DNA of 64,000 bases from NCBI GenBank assembly GCA_936450465.1, contig OW388304.1:12060708-12124707 (forward strand), read 5' to 3'. The DNA comes from Gibbula magus (Eukaryota > Mollusca > Gastropoda > Trochida > Trochidae). The notes beneath the pieces were generated by a model, which was given only the letters and a program-made list of their open reading frames with translations, did no database searches and was not told where the DNA came from. Shown here piece by piece: positions 51,700 to 62,070 of this stretch. Positions within the stretch are counted from its first letter, which is position 1; every line of letters starts with the position of its first letter. The translations under genes and the position numbers were made by a program.

Positions 51700-52607
51700 G
51701 GCAAAAGAAACTATAGGTCGGAAAAGTTGATTTTTGTACAACCCTCTACTTGTGTAGTTTAAATTACAATGCTTACAATGTTTCCCCAAGTACTAAGAAG
51801 GGAACCACAACGCACAAACGCAACAAGTACCTACACTGACGTTGCTGACGTCACAATTGAGAAATACACGTTTTCACAGCTAGCACGCAATTCACGTGCA
51901 CGAATTCGCTATAAGAGACATGTACCTGTTCAGTGGGATCACAGCGTCCAGAAAAAAACAAAGTATGTCACGACTGACTCGAGAGCAGAGAGAAAGAGGG
52001 CGATAGGCATGTCTGAAATGGGAACAACCAACGTCAGAATTGCGAGGACGTTTCGATGCACGCCATTGACTATCAATAACTTGTTCAGACGATACAGGCA
52101 GACAGGACGAGCTCAGGACAGGACTAGGAATGGACGTCTCGATCCCCGGATATGAATCCCATAGAGCATCCGTGGGATCATATGGGAAGACAAATCCGTC
52201 GTCGACATCAACCTCCACAGACGAGACGACAGTTGGAAGTAGCATTGAGGGAGGAATGGCAGCGACTGCCAAATGACGTAATCCGGCGCTTGACGTCATC
52301 AATGCGACTACGTGCGAGAGCTTGTATTGATGCTGCTTGTCGACACACACGTTACTGACATTCCAATAATCCCTCGAATAACTTTTACGTCTTCCATTTG
52401 CCGACTCTTGTCCATGAACTCTCAGTGTAACTTTCACCCCTAAGTAATTTGAATGCTAATTAAAGCTTATCCTGTTGTGATTTTGTCATGTTATGTACAC
52501 CGTTAGATTCGCAATTGAATTTACTACAAATTACATGTACTTCATAAAATATATCATGTGTTGTGTATTTTGTACAGGTCAATAAAACGACCTATAGTTT
52601 CTTTTCC
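51700..52607 (+). mobile_element. Internally deleted Tc1/mariner element
   Basis: Terminal inverted repeats GGCAAAAGAAACTATAGGTC-G on the left and CGACCTATAGTTTCTTTTCC on the right (20 bp, 19 matching). TA dinucleotides lie just outside (51,690 and 52,612), although exact outer ends are unclear because the left flank has a few extra C/G bases. It carries the two ends of a transposase gene. At ~0.9 kb it is shorter than a full Tc1-type element, in keeping with an internal deletion. It could still be moved in trans if its ends are recognised. Confidence 0.85.
51967..52358 (+). pseudogene. Broken Tc1-like transposase, catalytic core deleted
   Basis: The first part (51,967-52,151) encodes a Tc1-type helix-turn-helix segment: RAERKRAIGMSEMG, then IARTFRCTPLTINNLFRRY, RQTGRAQDR and RNGR. 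The second part (52,149-52,358) encodes the family's C-terminal block, DMNPIEHPWDHMGRQIRRR, then LREEWQRLPNDVIRRLTSSM. In intact relatives about 200 residues with the three DDE/D catalytic acids lie between these blocks. Here they abut at CCCCGGATATGAAT in different frames, so both core and frame are lost. The 66 codons upstream (51,769-51,966) look like non-homologous leader. Assignment is by motif recognition. Confidence 0.85.
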
Positions 52608-53282
52608 AAATTATCATTTGTTTACAATAGCATTAGCGTGCCATTTCGATGGAGGGACCAGGTACTGTATACAAGAGCATTGTGATGTGTTGAGAGTGCT
52701 TTACGAACGACAAGGTTTCGCTTGACCAACGGGTGGAGCATTCATCGTTTTAAACCAACGTTGCATTAATTTACTTGAAATTTTTAAGTTGATGCCATGG
52801 TCTTATTAACATCTAAATTTGACGAATATTGTCATTGTAGCTTCTCTAATAATTGGTCGTTAATATTCCCGACAAAACACGCTATTTGAATATTATTCAT
52901 TTTCAGAAAAGGATGGTTTGCCTTTTAGTCATAATTCATAAAAGGAATTGGTTATGTTGAAGTGCCGTAAAATATTATCGAGCGGTTCGTTAGAGTGTTG
53001 GACGGTCGCTTCCCTTCAACTGAGAACAGTTGAACAAGAGCCGTAATGCCATACATTCCACAGTCGCTCATGGCATTTAGATACTTTCACCGTGTCAATG
53101 TCGCGCGAACCATCAACCAAACCATAATAAACATGTTTCTTAATTCCTGAGATCAAGTTACATGGATACATTTTATGACATTAAATGGGCTGAAGCAAGT
53201 TTTTTTTAGAAATGTATTGTTTCATTTTCCCCATTTATAATGAAAGTTTATGTCATTTATATTTTCTTTATCTTATTATACA
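52608..53282. other. Non-coding DNA, no gene recognised
   Basis: No recognisable frame or repeat structure. Confidence 0.5.
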
Positions 53283-53545
53283 AACCAATTATCCGTAGTG
53301 GTAATAACGGTGTTGCATAAATGTATAAAGCAAAAATTGCATGGCGGCCATTTTATTGTGAACACATTTTATTATTTCGAATGACAAAATGATTCCAATG
53401 GCTTTACCGAACCATGTACATTCATTTTTCAACTTGATTTTTCGAAGAGGGAAGGGTGTTTTACTATTGGTGACATTGTTTTTCAAATACATGTCATCGA
53501 CTTATTAGAGCGGAAAAAAACGTGCTACTGCCCCTTTAAAGGCAC
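53283..53545 (-). repeat. Dispersed repeat copy 2
   Basis: About 75-80% identical by eye to 53,817-54,060. It begins TATCCGTAGTGGTAATAACG and ends ACGTGCTACTGCCCCTTTAA, and contains CATGGCGGCCATTTTA and GATTCCAATGGCTTTACCGA. A minus-strand frame of 67 codons here has a counterpart in the next copy, but the two diverge by frameshift, arguing against coding. Strand is arbitrary. Confidence 0.75.
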
Positions 53546-53816
53546 ATTCATTATGTTTTTGAAGTGACTTCATGATCACAAACGCCTTTACATAGTGTTT
53601 ATTTTACCGAGTAGTACTGACTTGCCGAACATTTTCGTCTTAATGTTTGTAGATTCAGTATATTGACGAGATAAAGGTGAACAATTGAAACCCGGACAAG
53701 TCACTGCGACTGGCGCGCGTTAATAATAAAACGTAACTCTGGAAACTACAGCAGACAGAAAGACAAATTTGGTGTTTTATATGTGTAATAGATAAACAAA
53801 TACTGAGCATAATCAC

Positions 53817-54060
53817 TAGTTGTAATAACGGTGTTGCGTATAAAGCAAAAATTGCATGGCAGCCATTTTGGTGTTTATACCTTTTATTATTTCGAATTAC
53901 AAAAACGATTCCAATGGCTTTATCGAACAATGTACATTCATTTGATTATTTGATTTTCCGAAGAGAAAAGAGTTTTTTTACTATACGTGACATTATTTTT
54001 CAAATACATTTCATCAACTTATTTGGGCGAAAAAAAAACGTGCTACTGCCCCTTTAATGT
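53817..54060 (-). repeat. Dispersed repeat copy 3
   Basis: Direct-orientation partner of 53,283-53,545 with the same landmarks (GTAATAACGGTGTTGC, CATGGCAGCCATTTT, CCAATGGCTTTATCGA, ACGTGCTACTGCCCCTTTAA). The ~270 bp between the copies is unrelated. The conserved 3' word CTGCCCCTTTAA suggests a shared element end. Confidence 0.75.
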
Positions 54061-54416
54061 ACATTTACTGATAACAGGGGCTTTGTTTGATAGCAGAAAA
54101 CAAAAAAGTAAATACGAGACATAAACACATTTCATTCACTCACTCATACACACCCTTTATCCTCTATAGTATTAACTAATCAGTTACAGTTCTCACAAGT
54201 TCGATCACATTCGTTAAACTTTTACTTATTACTGTATCTAAATATTGATATTGAATAATAATACTTTAAGTCGTCCGTAATGGAGTAGTGCAGATGCTAT
54301 AGTTATAAATATGATATAGCTAGGAGAAATATCAGATCAAAGGTGTCATCAATGTGGATGAAGACCCAAAAAGGATCAAATCACATCTAAGATATTTAAT
54401 ACCTGTCTGTCTACAG

Positions 54417-54596
54417 TCAAATTCCAGCCATTGTGCAATTTTCCCCACAGTTTCGTAATTCCTCTACAATTCCAGAAAGATGACCACTATATCCAGACTC
54501 TGCCCCACAGAAAGTCCATTGATTATTTGCAGCAAGATACATATAAATTAAATTTGAATTTAAAGGTAGAATTCTGTGAAGGAGGATGATTTGCAT
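54417..54596 (-). CDS. Possible small cysteine-containing ORF or exon remnant, unrecognised
   Basis: A 59-codon frame starting at an ATG. The N-terminal third is hydrophobic (IILLHRILPL, LIYMYLAA). The C-terminal half reads protein-like: QWTFCGAESGYSGHLSG, then IVEELRNCGENCTMAGI and a stop, with three cysteines. A stop codon lies directly before the ATG. A separate 117-codon minus-strand frame (54,661-55,014) ends 65 bp upstream in another frame, so the two could be parts of one decayed gene. I do not recognise the family. The protein-like amino-acid composition is the only support, and chance cannot be excluded. Confidence 0.2.
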   Translation of the reverse strand: MQIILLHRILPLNSNLIYMYLAANNQWTFCGAESGYSGHLSGIVEELRNCGENCTMAGI

Positions 54597-55235
54597 CTAT
54601 ATTCGTTTTAAATCTAGTGTAGTTTTGAATGGTTTGATAAATATATTGAGCCAATTTACATTACTCAAAGTATCTTCTTTTATAGGATAAAATATTCCTA
54701 ATAGCTAAGCATGTGTTGTGACATGGTACAACTTCAGATCTATTTTGTTTGCTAAGGATTTTGCGGTATTTGTGAACTGCTCTTAAAATACCATAACATT
54801 CAGGAAAGTTCAGCTGTAAAACACATGACAAAACTGTTAAACTGATCATCCTCAGTGACCGTGGGCTGAATATTTCAATACTCTTCACATATATCATCAC
54901 CCCTTGGAGTTTCATCAGAAAAAAGTAAACCAGAGAAGAGTGATTCAAGTACGAGTCCCTAATCGATATAGCGCAGATTATCCCAAATGTGCCTGACCGA
55001 GGACGGGTCGCCACTTGGAATCAAGAGTTTCATAGTTTGCTTTAAAATTCAAGACGAAAATAATGAAAGCGAATTTCCACAGATAAGCACAGACATAATT
55101 CAATCCCACATCACTTTATTACTCGCCCGTGTAAGATACTGCAGTGTAATATTTATACGCTCGCTTTCGCTCGTTTTATACAAAATCAATAACTCATTTA
55201 ATAACAAGATGTGTTTGTTAAACACGGATGCCCCC
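54597..55235. other. Non-coding DNA with unsupported overlapping frames
   Basis: Frames of 117 codons (minus, 54,661-55,014) and 114 codons (plus, 54,987-55,331) overlap head-on and match nothing I know. GCTCGCTTTCGCTCG near 55,160 resembles the GAGCGAGAGCGAG stretch at about 50,620, hinting at another dispersed repeat. Confidence 0.4.
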
Positions 55236-56335
55236 GGATGTAGCAAAGTTATGGCCAAGGTTAAAGTTTCTGAATATTGTCCACTGCGGCAAGGTCAAGG
55301 TCACAAGGTCAAATATGATGACCTCATCTGAAAGGTCTCATCACAAGGTATGCACATGCCAAGTATGAAAGCCGTAGCTCTTAACAATCCAAAGTTATGG
55401 CCAAGGTTAAAGTTTTCTGAAGATGTCCACTGCGGCAAGGTCAAGGTCAAAAGGTCAAATATGATGACCTCATCCGAAGGTCTCATCACCAGGTATGCCC
55501 ATGCCAAGTATGAAAGCCGTAGCTCTTAACAATCAAAAGTTATGACCAAGGTAAAAGTTTTCTGAAAATGTTCATTGCGGCAAGGTCAAGGTCAGAAGGT
55601 CAAATATGATGACATCATCTGAAAGGTCTCATCACAAGGTATGCACATGCCAAGTATGAAAGCCGTAGCTCTGAGCAATCTAAAGTTATGGCCAAGGTTA
55701 AAGTTTTCTGAAAATGTCAATTGCGGCAAGGTCAAGGTCACAAGGTCAAATATGATGTCCTCATCCGAAGGTCTCATCACCAGGTATGCCCATGCCAAGT
55801 ATGAAAGCCGTAGCTCTTAACAATCAAAAGTTATGGCCAAGGTTAAAGTTTCTGAATATTGTCCACTGCGGCAAGGTCAAGGTCACAAGGTCAAATATGA
55901 TGACCTCATCTAAAAGGTCTCATTACAAGGTATGCACATGCCAAGTATGAAAGCCGTAGCTCTTAACAATCAAAAGTTATGACCAAGGTTAAAGTTTTCT
56001 GAAAATGTTCATTGCGGCAAGGTCAAGGTCAGAAGGTCAAATATGATGACATCATCTGAAAGGTCTCATCACAAGGTATGCACATGCCAAGTATGAAAGC
56101 CCTAGCTCTGAGCAATCTAAAGTTATGGCCAAGGTTAAAGTTTTCTGAAAATGTCAATTGCGGCAAGGTCAAGGTCACAAGGTCAAATATGATGACCTCA
56201 TCTGAAAGATCTCATCACAAGGTATGCACATGCACAGTATGAAAGCCCTAGCAATCCAAAGTTATTGCCAAGGTTAAAGTTTTTGTGGACAAACACACAC
56301 ACACGGACGGACGGACAGACGGACAGACAGACAGG
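55236..56335 (+). repeat. AGGTCA-rich satellite of ~145-bp monomers
   Basis: Seven monomers and a truncated eighth, period about 140-151 bp, anchored on GTTATGGCCAAGGTTAAAGT near 55,250, 55,394, 55,545, 55,684, 55,835, 55,978, 56,123 and 56,260. Each full monomer contains GGCAAGGTCAAGGTCA, then (C/G)AAGGTCAAATATGATGA and GGTCTCATCAC-AGGTATG. Variants occur in the order 1-2-3-4-1'-3'-4'-tail, so the array grew by multi-monomer steps with a loss. It ends in (AC)n, (GGAC)n and GACAGACAGACAGG. Minus-strand frames of 68 codons recur because of the monomer and are not genes. Confidence 0.95.
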
Positions 56336-57046
56336 TGAAAAACAATATACCCATAAAAATGGGCATAAAAATGGTATTAAATAGAAGGTCGTTTAGTATC
56401 CTCTATATATTCACTGGTTTTCTTAGTTAAATACATCGAAGGACAATCATTTAACAAATGACTCTGTATTCGGAAATACGAATATCCATTTACAAACATA
56501 ACATCAATTTTAAACCAAAACAGCCTTCGATCAATCATCGTGGAAGCAGATTCGTTCTTGCCTCTTTCAACATACTATCCACACCAGTCATTCGCTTACC
56601 TGCTACGGGTTTCGTGTAGCTGACAGTTCGGTCTGTTTAAATCTGTCCCAAGTCGTGATGTAAATAACTAGTAATATGTTTTTACAGGTGCATTTTTCTC
56701 ACAAATGTTTCTGTAACAATGTTATTTGTGTTCTTCACAGTCTTCTTAGCGGCTTTGCTATTGTATCGAACGAATTATGAAACGCTTGAATATTGCATTC
56801 TGATGTGGGTTCAGTAGAGATATTAAAAACATTACTAAAATATTATTGACTAATTCACAAATGAATCTTGAAATGCAAAAAAAGTGTTTTAAGTTAAGAA
56901 TGGAAACTCGCCTGTCATGCATTTCATGATACATGCTTGTACTAATTCACTTATGTAAGTGATAATTTTCGTTACATTCGAATTATGTTGATATTCTTGT
57001 CAGAGGAAATATTACTAAATCACCCCTCATATTGTCATTGTTATTT

Positions 57047-57047
<1 letters not shown>
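56336..57047. other. Non-coding DNA, no gene recognised
   Basis: No frame, repeat or RNA gene recognised. Confidence 0.5.

Positions 57048-57120
<73 letters not shown>
57048..57120 (+). repeat. (ACT)24 microsatellite
   Basis: About 73 bp of pure ACT repeats followed by ATA units. The 116-codon frame with a run of threonines at 56,985-57,335 is created by this repeat. Confidence 0.95.
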
Positions 57121-57919
57121 ATAATAATACGTTATTGCCTTCTCGGGATTTTGCTTTACATCAAAAGAGCTATAAAACAGGGATACAAATACATCATATC
57201 ATTCTATTGTCATATAACTTTAAGTATTTACACCTTTATTTAAGAGAGATATTGTGTATATTGCTTCAGATCAGACCCAGAGCAATGTTCTCCAGCCATG
57301 GTGACCCAGACACTGTAACCACAACCTATAAGTGATTCAAGTAGTTTGAATGCAGTCGCTAATGACTCGCGATTTTGTGCACAAAATAAATATGAATATC
57401 AGTTTTTATCAATCACGTCTCATCTTTGATGATGACACAAACTGTAGTGGTAGAAGCTACATTAACTTATAGCTGAGCAACGAATATATACAATTAGTTT
57501 ATTCACTATATGTCATCTATGACTTTAGGGTTCCACTTGACCAAAGCCTTTGGTCTAACCTCTTCTAGAATAGTTTAATGCATGGTGTACATGAACATTA
57601 CTCCTGAACGTTCACACAACACAGCATTACTTCACGTCAACTGAGAACAACCGTGTATCTTTCTTTTGTTTTACTATTGTATACCTAACACTAATCACAC
57701 AAAGATAATGTAAAGTTAAGTAATCTGTAAGCGCCGCCAATTTTACTTCGCCAAATAAATAAAGACTTTGAAATGTAGAAAGCGATCTGATCCTGTACGT
57801 TACATCACAATGGACACATCAATGCGTTTGTCTGTCAAAACATTATCAGTCCCCCAAGCTGCAGGAAACGCTGAAAGATACCAACAGGCATCTCAGGAAA
57901 GGACCACGACTTTGTTTAC
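57121..57919. other. Non-coding DNA, no gene recognised
   Basis: No recognisable gene or repeat. A 72-codon plus-strand frame (57,768-57,986) runs into the fold-back arm and is not supported. Confidence 0.5.
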
Positions 57920-58169
57920 CATAGTACTATACAACTTCCAAACGCAAGGCATAACTCTTGCCAGTCTGCATTACTTGCTGATTTAACCCTTGCGGTATTT
58001 CCCTCGCTTTCTTGTGTCGAGGCAGTGAATCGCTGCACTGGAAATGCATAGCGGGCCTGGATTTCTAAACACAGATTTCTTAAGGAAATACTGCAAGGCC
58101 TAAATCAGCCAGTAATGGAGACTGGCAAGAGTTATGCCTTGCATTGGGAAGTTGAGTACTATACAAATG
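57920..58169. repeat. Long inverted repeat (fold-back), ~84-bp arms
   Basis: The left arm is 57,920-58,002 and the right arm 58,084-58,169, with an 81-bp loop. The left arm contains CAAGGCATAACTCTTGCCAG and CTTGCTGATTTAA. The right arm has the complement, CTGGCAAGAGTTATGCCTTG. About 85-90% of positions pair. No flanking target duplication was found. It could be a fold-back MITE or, if transcribed, a long RNA hairpin. Confidence 0.85.
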
Positions 58170-58739
58170 GCATGATGATAATTATATCAAGTTAATTATG
58201 AGGTCATGCGCACATTTATGTCTATAATACATTCGTATCTACGATACACTTTCAAGTATTGTTCCATTAGATTAACAAAGGAAGAAACTCGAACATAACG
58301 AACATAGACTACTTTATAACACTCAACAGTTTGAAGGCTATTCCATATGTCATGTTCCCTTGAAGTCAAAACAAATGCAATAAATTTTAAACTAAAACGA
58401 AAACATTAAAACATCTTAACTGATTTTGTACAACGAATTTACCTTCAATCATGGTTTATTTACCTACTATTAGTCTAGCGGATATACAACAGTAATATAG
58501 GACATCATCTGTATCTGAGAAAATGATGTTGGCTATAACTGCTATATTTCTCTACCGAACATCGTTAATTGTCAAAATGAAAATGTTATAAAATTCACCT
58601 CTGTATACAATATATTTGTGTAAGATATGTATGTACTTACATATATGAATTTTAAACACAATGAATTGTAGGAGAATATATTATTTTTCTCCTTAACCAT
58701 GTTTACAAGAATTAATGTTTATGATATACACGTGACAAT
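58170..58739. other. Non-coding DNA, no gene recognised
   Basis: AT-rich with no recognisable features. Confidence 0.5.
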
Positions 58740-59170
58740 TCTCTCACTGTAAAAAACATAGGACACGAGGCGAAAGTTATATATAATTTAATCAGTAAAG
58801 TTTTATTTGATTTTTAACTTTTAAATATTGAATGAAGACAATAATGTCAAACAAAATCACACATGGTTTAAATTTCACAACATAAGAATTAATAATCTGT
58901 TGATTATTAATGAACTTTACCTTAAGGGTATTTAATGACAACTTTGCCTACAAACTACACTAAACTATGCCTTTGACGTCAGTGCGTGTTCTAAGTATTT
59001 TTAGATTTATTGCAATGTTTGTCACCCAGGGACAATGGCAGTATGATTCCGTTGATCTGTATGACGTTATTGAATGAAAAAAAACGTTGCTAACGTCACA
59101 ACAACAGCAGGCACGTTTCATTCCCAAACAATTGTGGTTTCTAAAATTGTAAATTGTCAGTACAATAGTT
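58740..59170 (+). repeat. Dispersed repeat R1, copy a
   Basis: Aligns with 60,860-61,270 over about 420 bp. Shared landmarks: AATATTGAATG, ACAACATAA or GCAACATAA, ACCTTAAG, CTTTGACGTCAG, TTTGTCACCCAGG, ATGGCAGT, TGTATGACGTTATTGAA and AACGTCAC. It contains three CRE-like sites. No coding capacity. Confidence 0.75.
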
Positions 59171-59279
59171 AATAAAGTATATTTGTGACAATTAGTATAA
59201 TTAAGATTAGTTTACCATGGTAATATGATTACTGTTTCACAAGTTTTACAAGTCACAAGGTGATTGTGAAACAATTATT

Positions 59280-59665
59280 AGGAGTTTACTCAAAATATAA
59301 CAAACCTGTTATTCCCTAATGCTTCAGCTGCATATAAATCTAAGTTTCAGCGCTATATTCAGTGTGGTGTTTCGGCAAAAGTGCATGATCAAAAACTTTG
59401 ACTTCGCAATGGTAATATTTTGCTTGTCTCGTTATTAAGCATCTTTTAAAGCAAGTTAAGAGTCTCTAGTGTGTCTCTGGCATTATTTAGACCCAAATTT
59501 AACTTGTCAAAATCAGTCAATTGTAAAGTAAAATCAAAATGGCGGCTAAACCATGTGACCTACAAATTCGTATTTATTTACTTTTTTGCTTGTATTGTTC
59601 TTGCGCATCTTTCGAAGTTCGAAATCTCTAAGTGTATTTTTTTTTTAAATCCCCATGTTAAAGTT
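59280..59665 (+). repeat. Dispersed repeat R2, copy a
   Basis: Aligns with 59,860-60,060 plus the tail at 60,549-60,600. Shared landmarks: TGTTATTCCCTAATGCTTCAG, GTGTGGTGTTTCGGCAAAAG, ATGGCGGCTAAACCATGTGAC and TCTCTAAGTGTATTTT. The 72-codon frame here is not conserved in copy b. Confidence 0.7.
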
Positions 59666-59859
59666 TGTCTTTATTATGACAAGAAATGACTGTACCCGAG
59701 CAATTTTATTATTGATTCATAAAGACCATAGTCCTGTCTTAATCCTTCAATTCGATGGTTAGGTTTTTGAATTATCGCAACTGAAAGTTCGCGGTTTTCA
59801 AAATTTGCCTGACTTTGAAAGGTCACTGTGAACAAAGTAATAGGCGTTCGCTAAAAAAG

Positions 59860-60060
59860 AACAAACTTGTTATTCCCCAATGCTTTAGTTAAATGTAAAT
59901 AAAGTTTCAGCTCTGAGGTGCAAATATCTTCGGAGTGGTGTTTCCGCAAAAGTACATGGGGTCAGAAAGTTTGAGAAAGTTTTTAAAATCCAATATGGCG
60001 GCTAAACCACGTGACTGACGGCTTCGCTATCATTTACTTTATTGCTCGCAGGGTCATTGC
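59860..60060 (+). repeat. Dispersed repeat R2, copy b (interrupted)
   Basis: The second R2 copy in direct orientation, containing TTGTTATTCCCCAATGCTTT, GTGGTGTTTCCGCAAAAGTA and ATGGCGGCTAAACCACGTGA. Its tail (TCTCTAGGTGCATTTT...CCCATGTTAAA) is displaced to about 60,555-60,600 by the LINE-like insertion. Confidence 0.7.
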
Positions 60061-60487
60061 GGATATTTATTATATTTTAATAACTTTAACAATGTTACAC
60101 CCTTTATTTTAAAAAAAGAGTCATGTTATACAATTTTTAATTAATTAATTTGTTTGGGCATGTTTAAGGTCATAATAAGTTAATTTATAGTCATGTTATT
60201 ACCACCTTCAAGTATTAGCACTTTAGTGCAACAATACTTTATGAATGTATGTGTATATGCATATTTTAAAAACAATCATGTTACATAATTTTGGAAACTT
60301 TCGCATATTTGGTTACTTTTTAGAATCAATTTGTAACAATACAGCTGTATATTATTCCTCTAAATTCAACGTTGAATGTTGTGAATGATGTTGATGTAAT
60401 GTGTGTGTATTATATGTGTACCTAGTTTATATAATTACTATCAAGAGCAGTCTTTGACGCAAACCAAATTCCCTTCTTGGGCAATAA

Positions 60488-60545
<58 letters not shown>
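60061..60545 (+). mobile_element. 5'-truncated LINE-like 3' end with (ATT)n tail
   Basis: About 485 bp interrupting repeat R2b. It ends AATTCCCTTCTTGGGCAATA-AA followed by about 19 ATT units (60,488-60,545). AATTCCC...GGG-AATAAA followed by a short simple repeat is the usual 3' end of several invertebrate non-LTR retrotransposons (established knowledge). No reverse transcriptase frame remains. The R2a/R2b comparison supplies the empty site. Confidence 0.6.
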
Positions 60546-60546
<1 letters not shown>

Positions 60547-60859
60547 GGAAAAACTTTCAAGTCTCTAGGTGCATTTTGAAAAATGTTCCCATGTTAAAAG
60601 TCGAAATTTGGATTCGAACTGAAACTTTAATTGCTTAACCGATTGCGCCCAAAAGCTTCGCACAAAGAGTTCATAGTAAGGGATATCAAACTGTAAAGTT
60701 TAGTTGAAACATATGCAGCCGTTTTTGCTGTAGGATTGACACATAAACCGTGGAATAATAACAAAAAACACGCCAATAACAATAAGGATTCTGCCCAAAT
60801 CAATATGTTTCTGATATAGACTGTAACGAAACGACTCTGTTTGAAAGCTGAAAGTTTGA

Positions 60860-61270
60860 TATTCTAAAAAAAAAAAAAGTTCTAATTGTACTTATTTATA
60901 TTGAATGTAGATAACAAAGTCAAACAGAATAACACATGTTTTGAATTTCGCAACATAACAGATTTCTTTTATTGATTAATTAACCGCACCTTAAGAATAG
61001 TTAATGCATATTTAATGCCAACTTGGCCTACATCCAACACTGGAAGACTGCTTTGACGTCAGCAGGATTTCGGAATATTGTTAGCTGTATTGCACTGTTT
61101 GTCACCCAGGAATAATGGCAGTGCGATTCTGTTGATTTCCATGCACTCTAAAACTCTTGTAATCTTGTATGACGTTATTGAAGCAATTAATGTCGTTGTT
61201 AACGTCACGATTTTGCAACAGCAAACTCGTTTCATTTCCAAACAAAGTGTTTTACAGTTATTCAAATTGC
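60860..61270 (+). repeat. Dispersed repeat R1, copy b
   Basis: The second copy of R1, about 75% identical by eye to 58,740-59,170, with a ~25-bp extra stretch (GCACTCTAAAACTCTTGTAA) before TGTATGACGTTATTGAAG. Frames on both strands here are not shared with copy a. Confidence 0.75.
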
Positions 61271-61628
61271 TCTTTGTATATTTTACCGTAAAAGTAACAA
61301 ACAATGATGAATGAAGAAACATATTTATTTATTTGCATAAAACTAACTTTTATCAGTGTCGATGCTTCATTATTGTACGGCCGATTCCTTAAGTTCAGGA
61401 TCTTCATATTTTTCAAAAAAATGGCAACATGAAACGATTCTGTAGGTCAAAGGTGACCCGCGATATATTCACTGCTCATCTTTGAGAATGACATCTTTGC
61501 CTTTAGGTTGCTTTGTGTTTTCAGCTTTTATGTTCGTTCTACTTTTCATCGAGTCGTTGTCATCGTTGTGGTGTCGACAACGTCGATGATTTTATCACGT
61601 TGAAGTGACGTGGTTTGTAGGAGTTTTA
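61271..61628. other. Non-coding DNA flanking the LTR element
   Basis: No recognisable feature. A TCAAAGGTGACC motif and a CRE-like GTGACGTGG lie near the LTR edge. Confidence 0.4.
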
Positions 61629-61703
61629 TGTTGACAGTTAATCGGGGAAATTAGCAGTCACACGGTCGAGCACACTGATTTGCTGGAGGATGCCCCAAAG
61701 ATA

Positions 61704-61758
61704 ACCTGAACACAGATGAGGGTCGAGATGTGAATGTATTTGCAGTGAATCAAGATAT
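61704..61758 (-). repeat. 55-bp exact direct repeat within the LTR (outer copy)
   Basis: Identical to 62,409-62,463. On the minus strand both begin ATATCTTGATTCACTGCAAA and end GTGTTCAGGT. They bracket 650 bp of LTR, including the 59-bp repeats. The outer copy is followed by TATCTTTGGGGC, the inner by AAACTATG. Confidence 0.9.
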
Positions 61759-61894
61759 CTGTATTATACAATTTCAAATAATACATTACAATTACAATAA
61801 TAAGTTAAGATAATACACAGTAAAGTATAAGTCATATAATATAACATTTCTAAATGGTTGATATGGTAAAATTACAATAACAGTAATTATAACA

Positions 61895-62070
61895 GTTTAT
61901 ACAGTAAATACGGTAGGACGCATTTACTTTAAATACGGTAATACAATAATTTCTATGATACAGTTAATACAGTAGGACGCATTTACTTTAAATACGCTAA
62001 TACAATAATTTCTATAATACAGTAAATACGGTAGGACGCATTTACTTTAAATATGGTAATAAGTTATTGA
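61895..62070 (+). repeat. Three 59-bp tandem repeats in the LTR
   Basis: Units with GTAGGACGCATTTACTTTAA recur at about 61,912, 61,971 and 62,031, an exact 59-bp period, with ATACAATAATTTCTAT between. Tandem repeats in the U3 or leader of LTR elements often act as transcription enhancers; that role here is inference. Confidence 0.85.

Noticed and set aside
51892..52437. 181-codon minus-strand frame
   Set aside because: Shadow of the Tc1 transposase remnant on the opposite strand, where recognised motifs lie.
54661..55014. 117-codon minus-strand frame
   Set aside because: No recognisable domain; it overlaps a similar-length chance frame on the other strand. Kept only as context for the small frame at 54,417-54,596.
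55301..55798. Repeated 68-codon minus-strand frames
   Set aside because: They are translations of the satellite monomer and recur with its period.
56985..57335. 116-codon frame with a polythreonine run
   Set aside because: It is the (ACT)n microsatellite read through.
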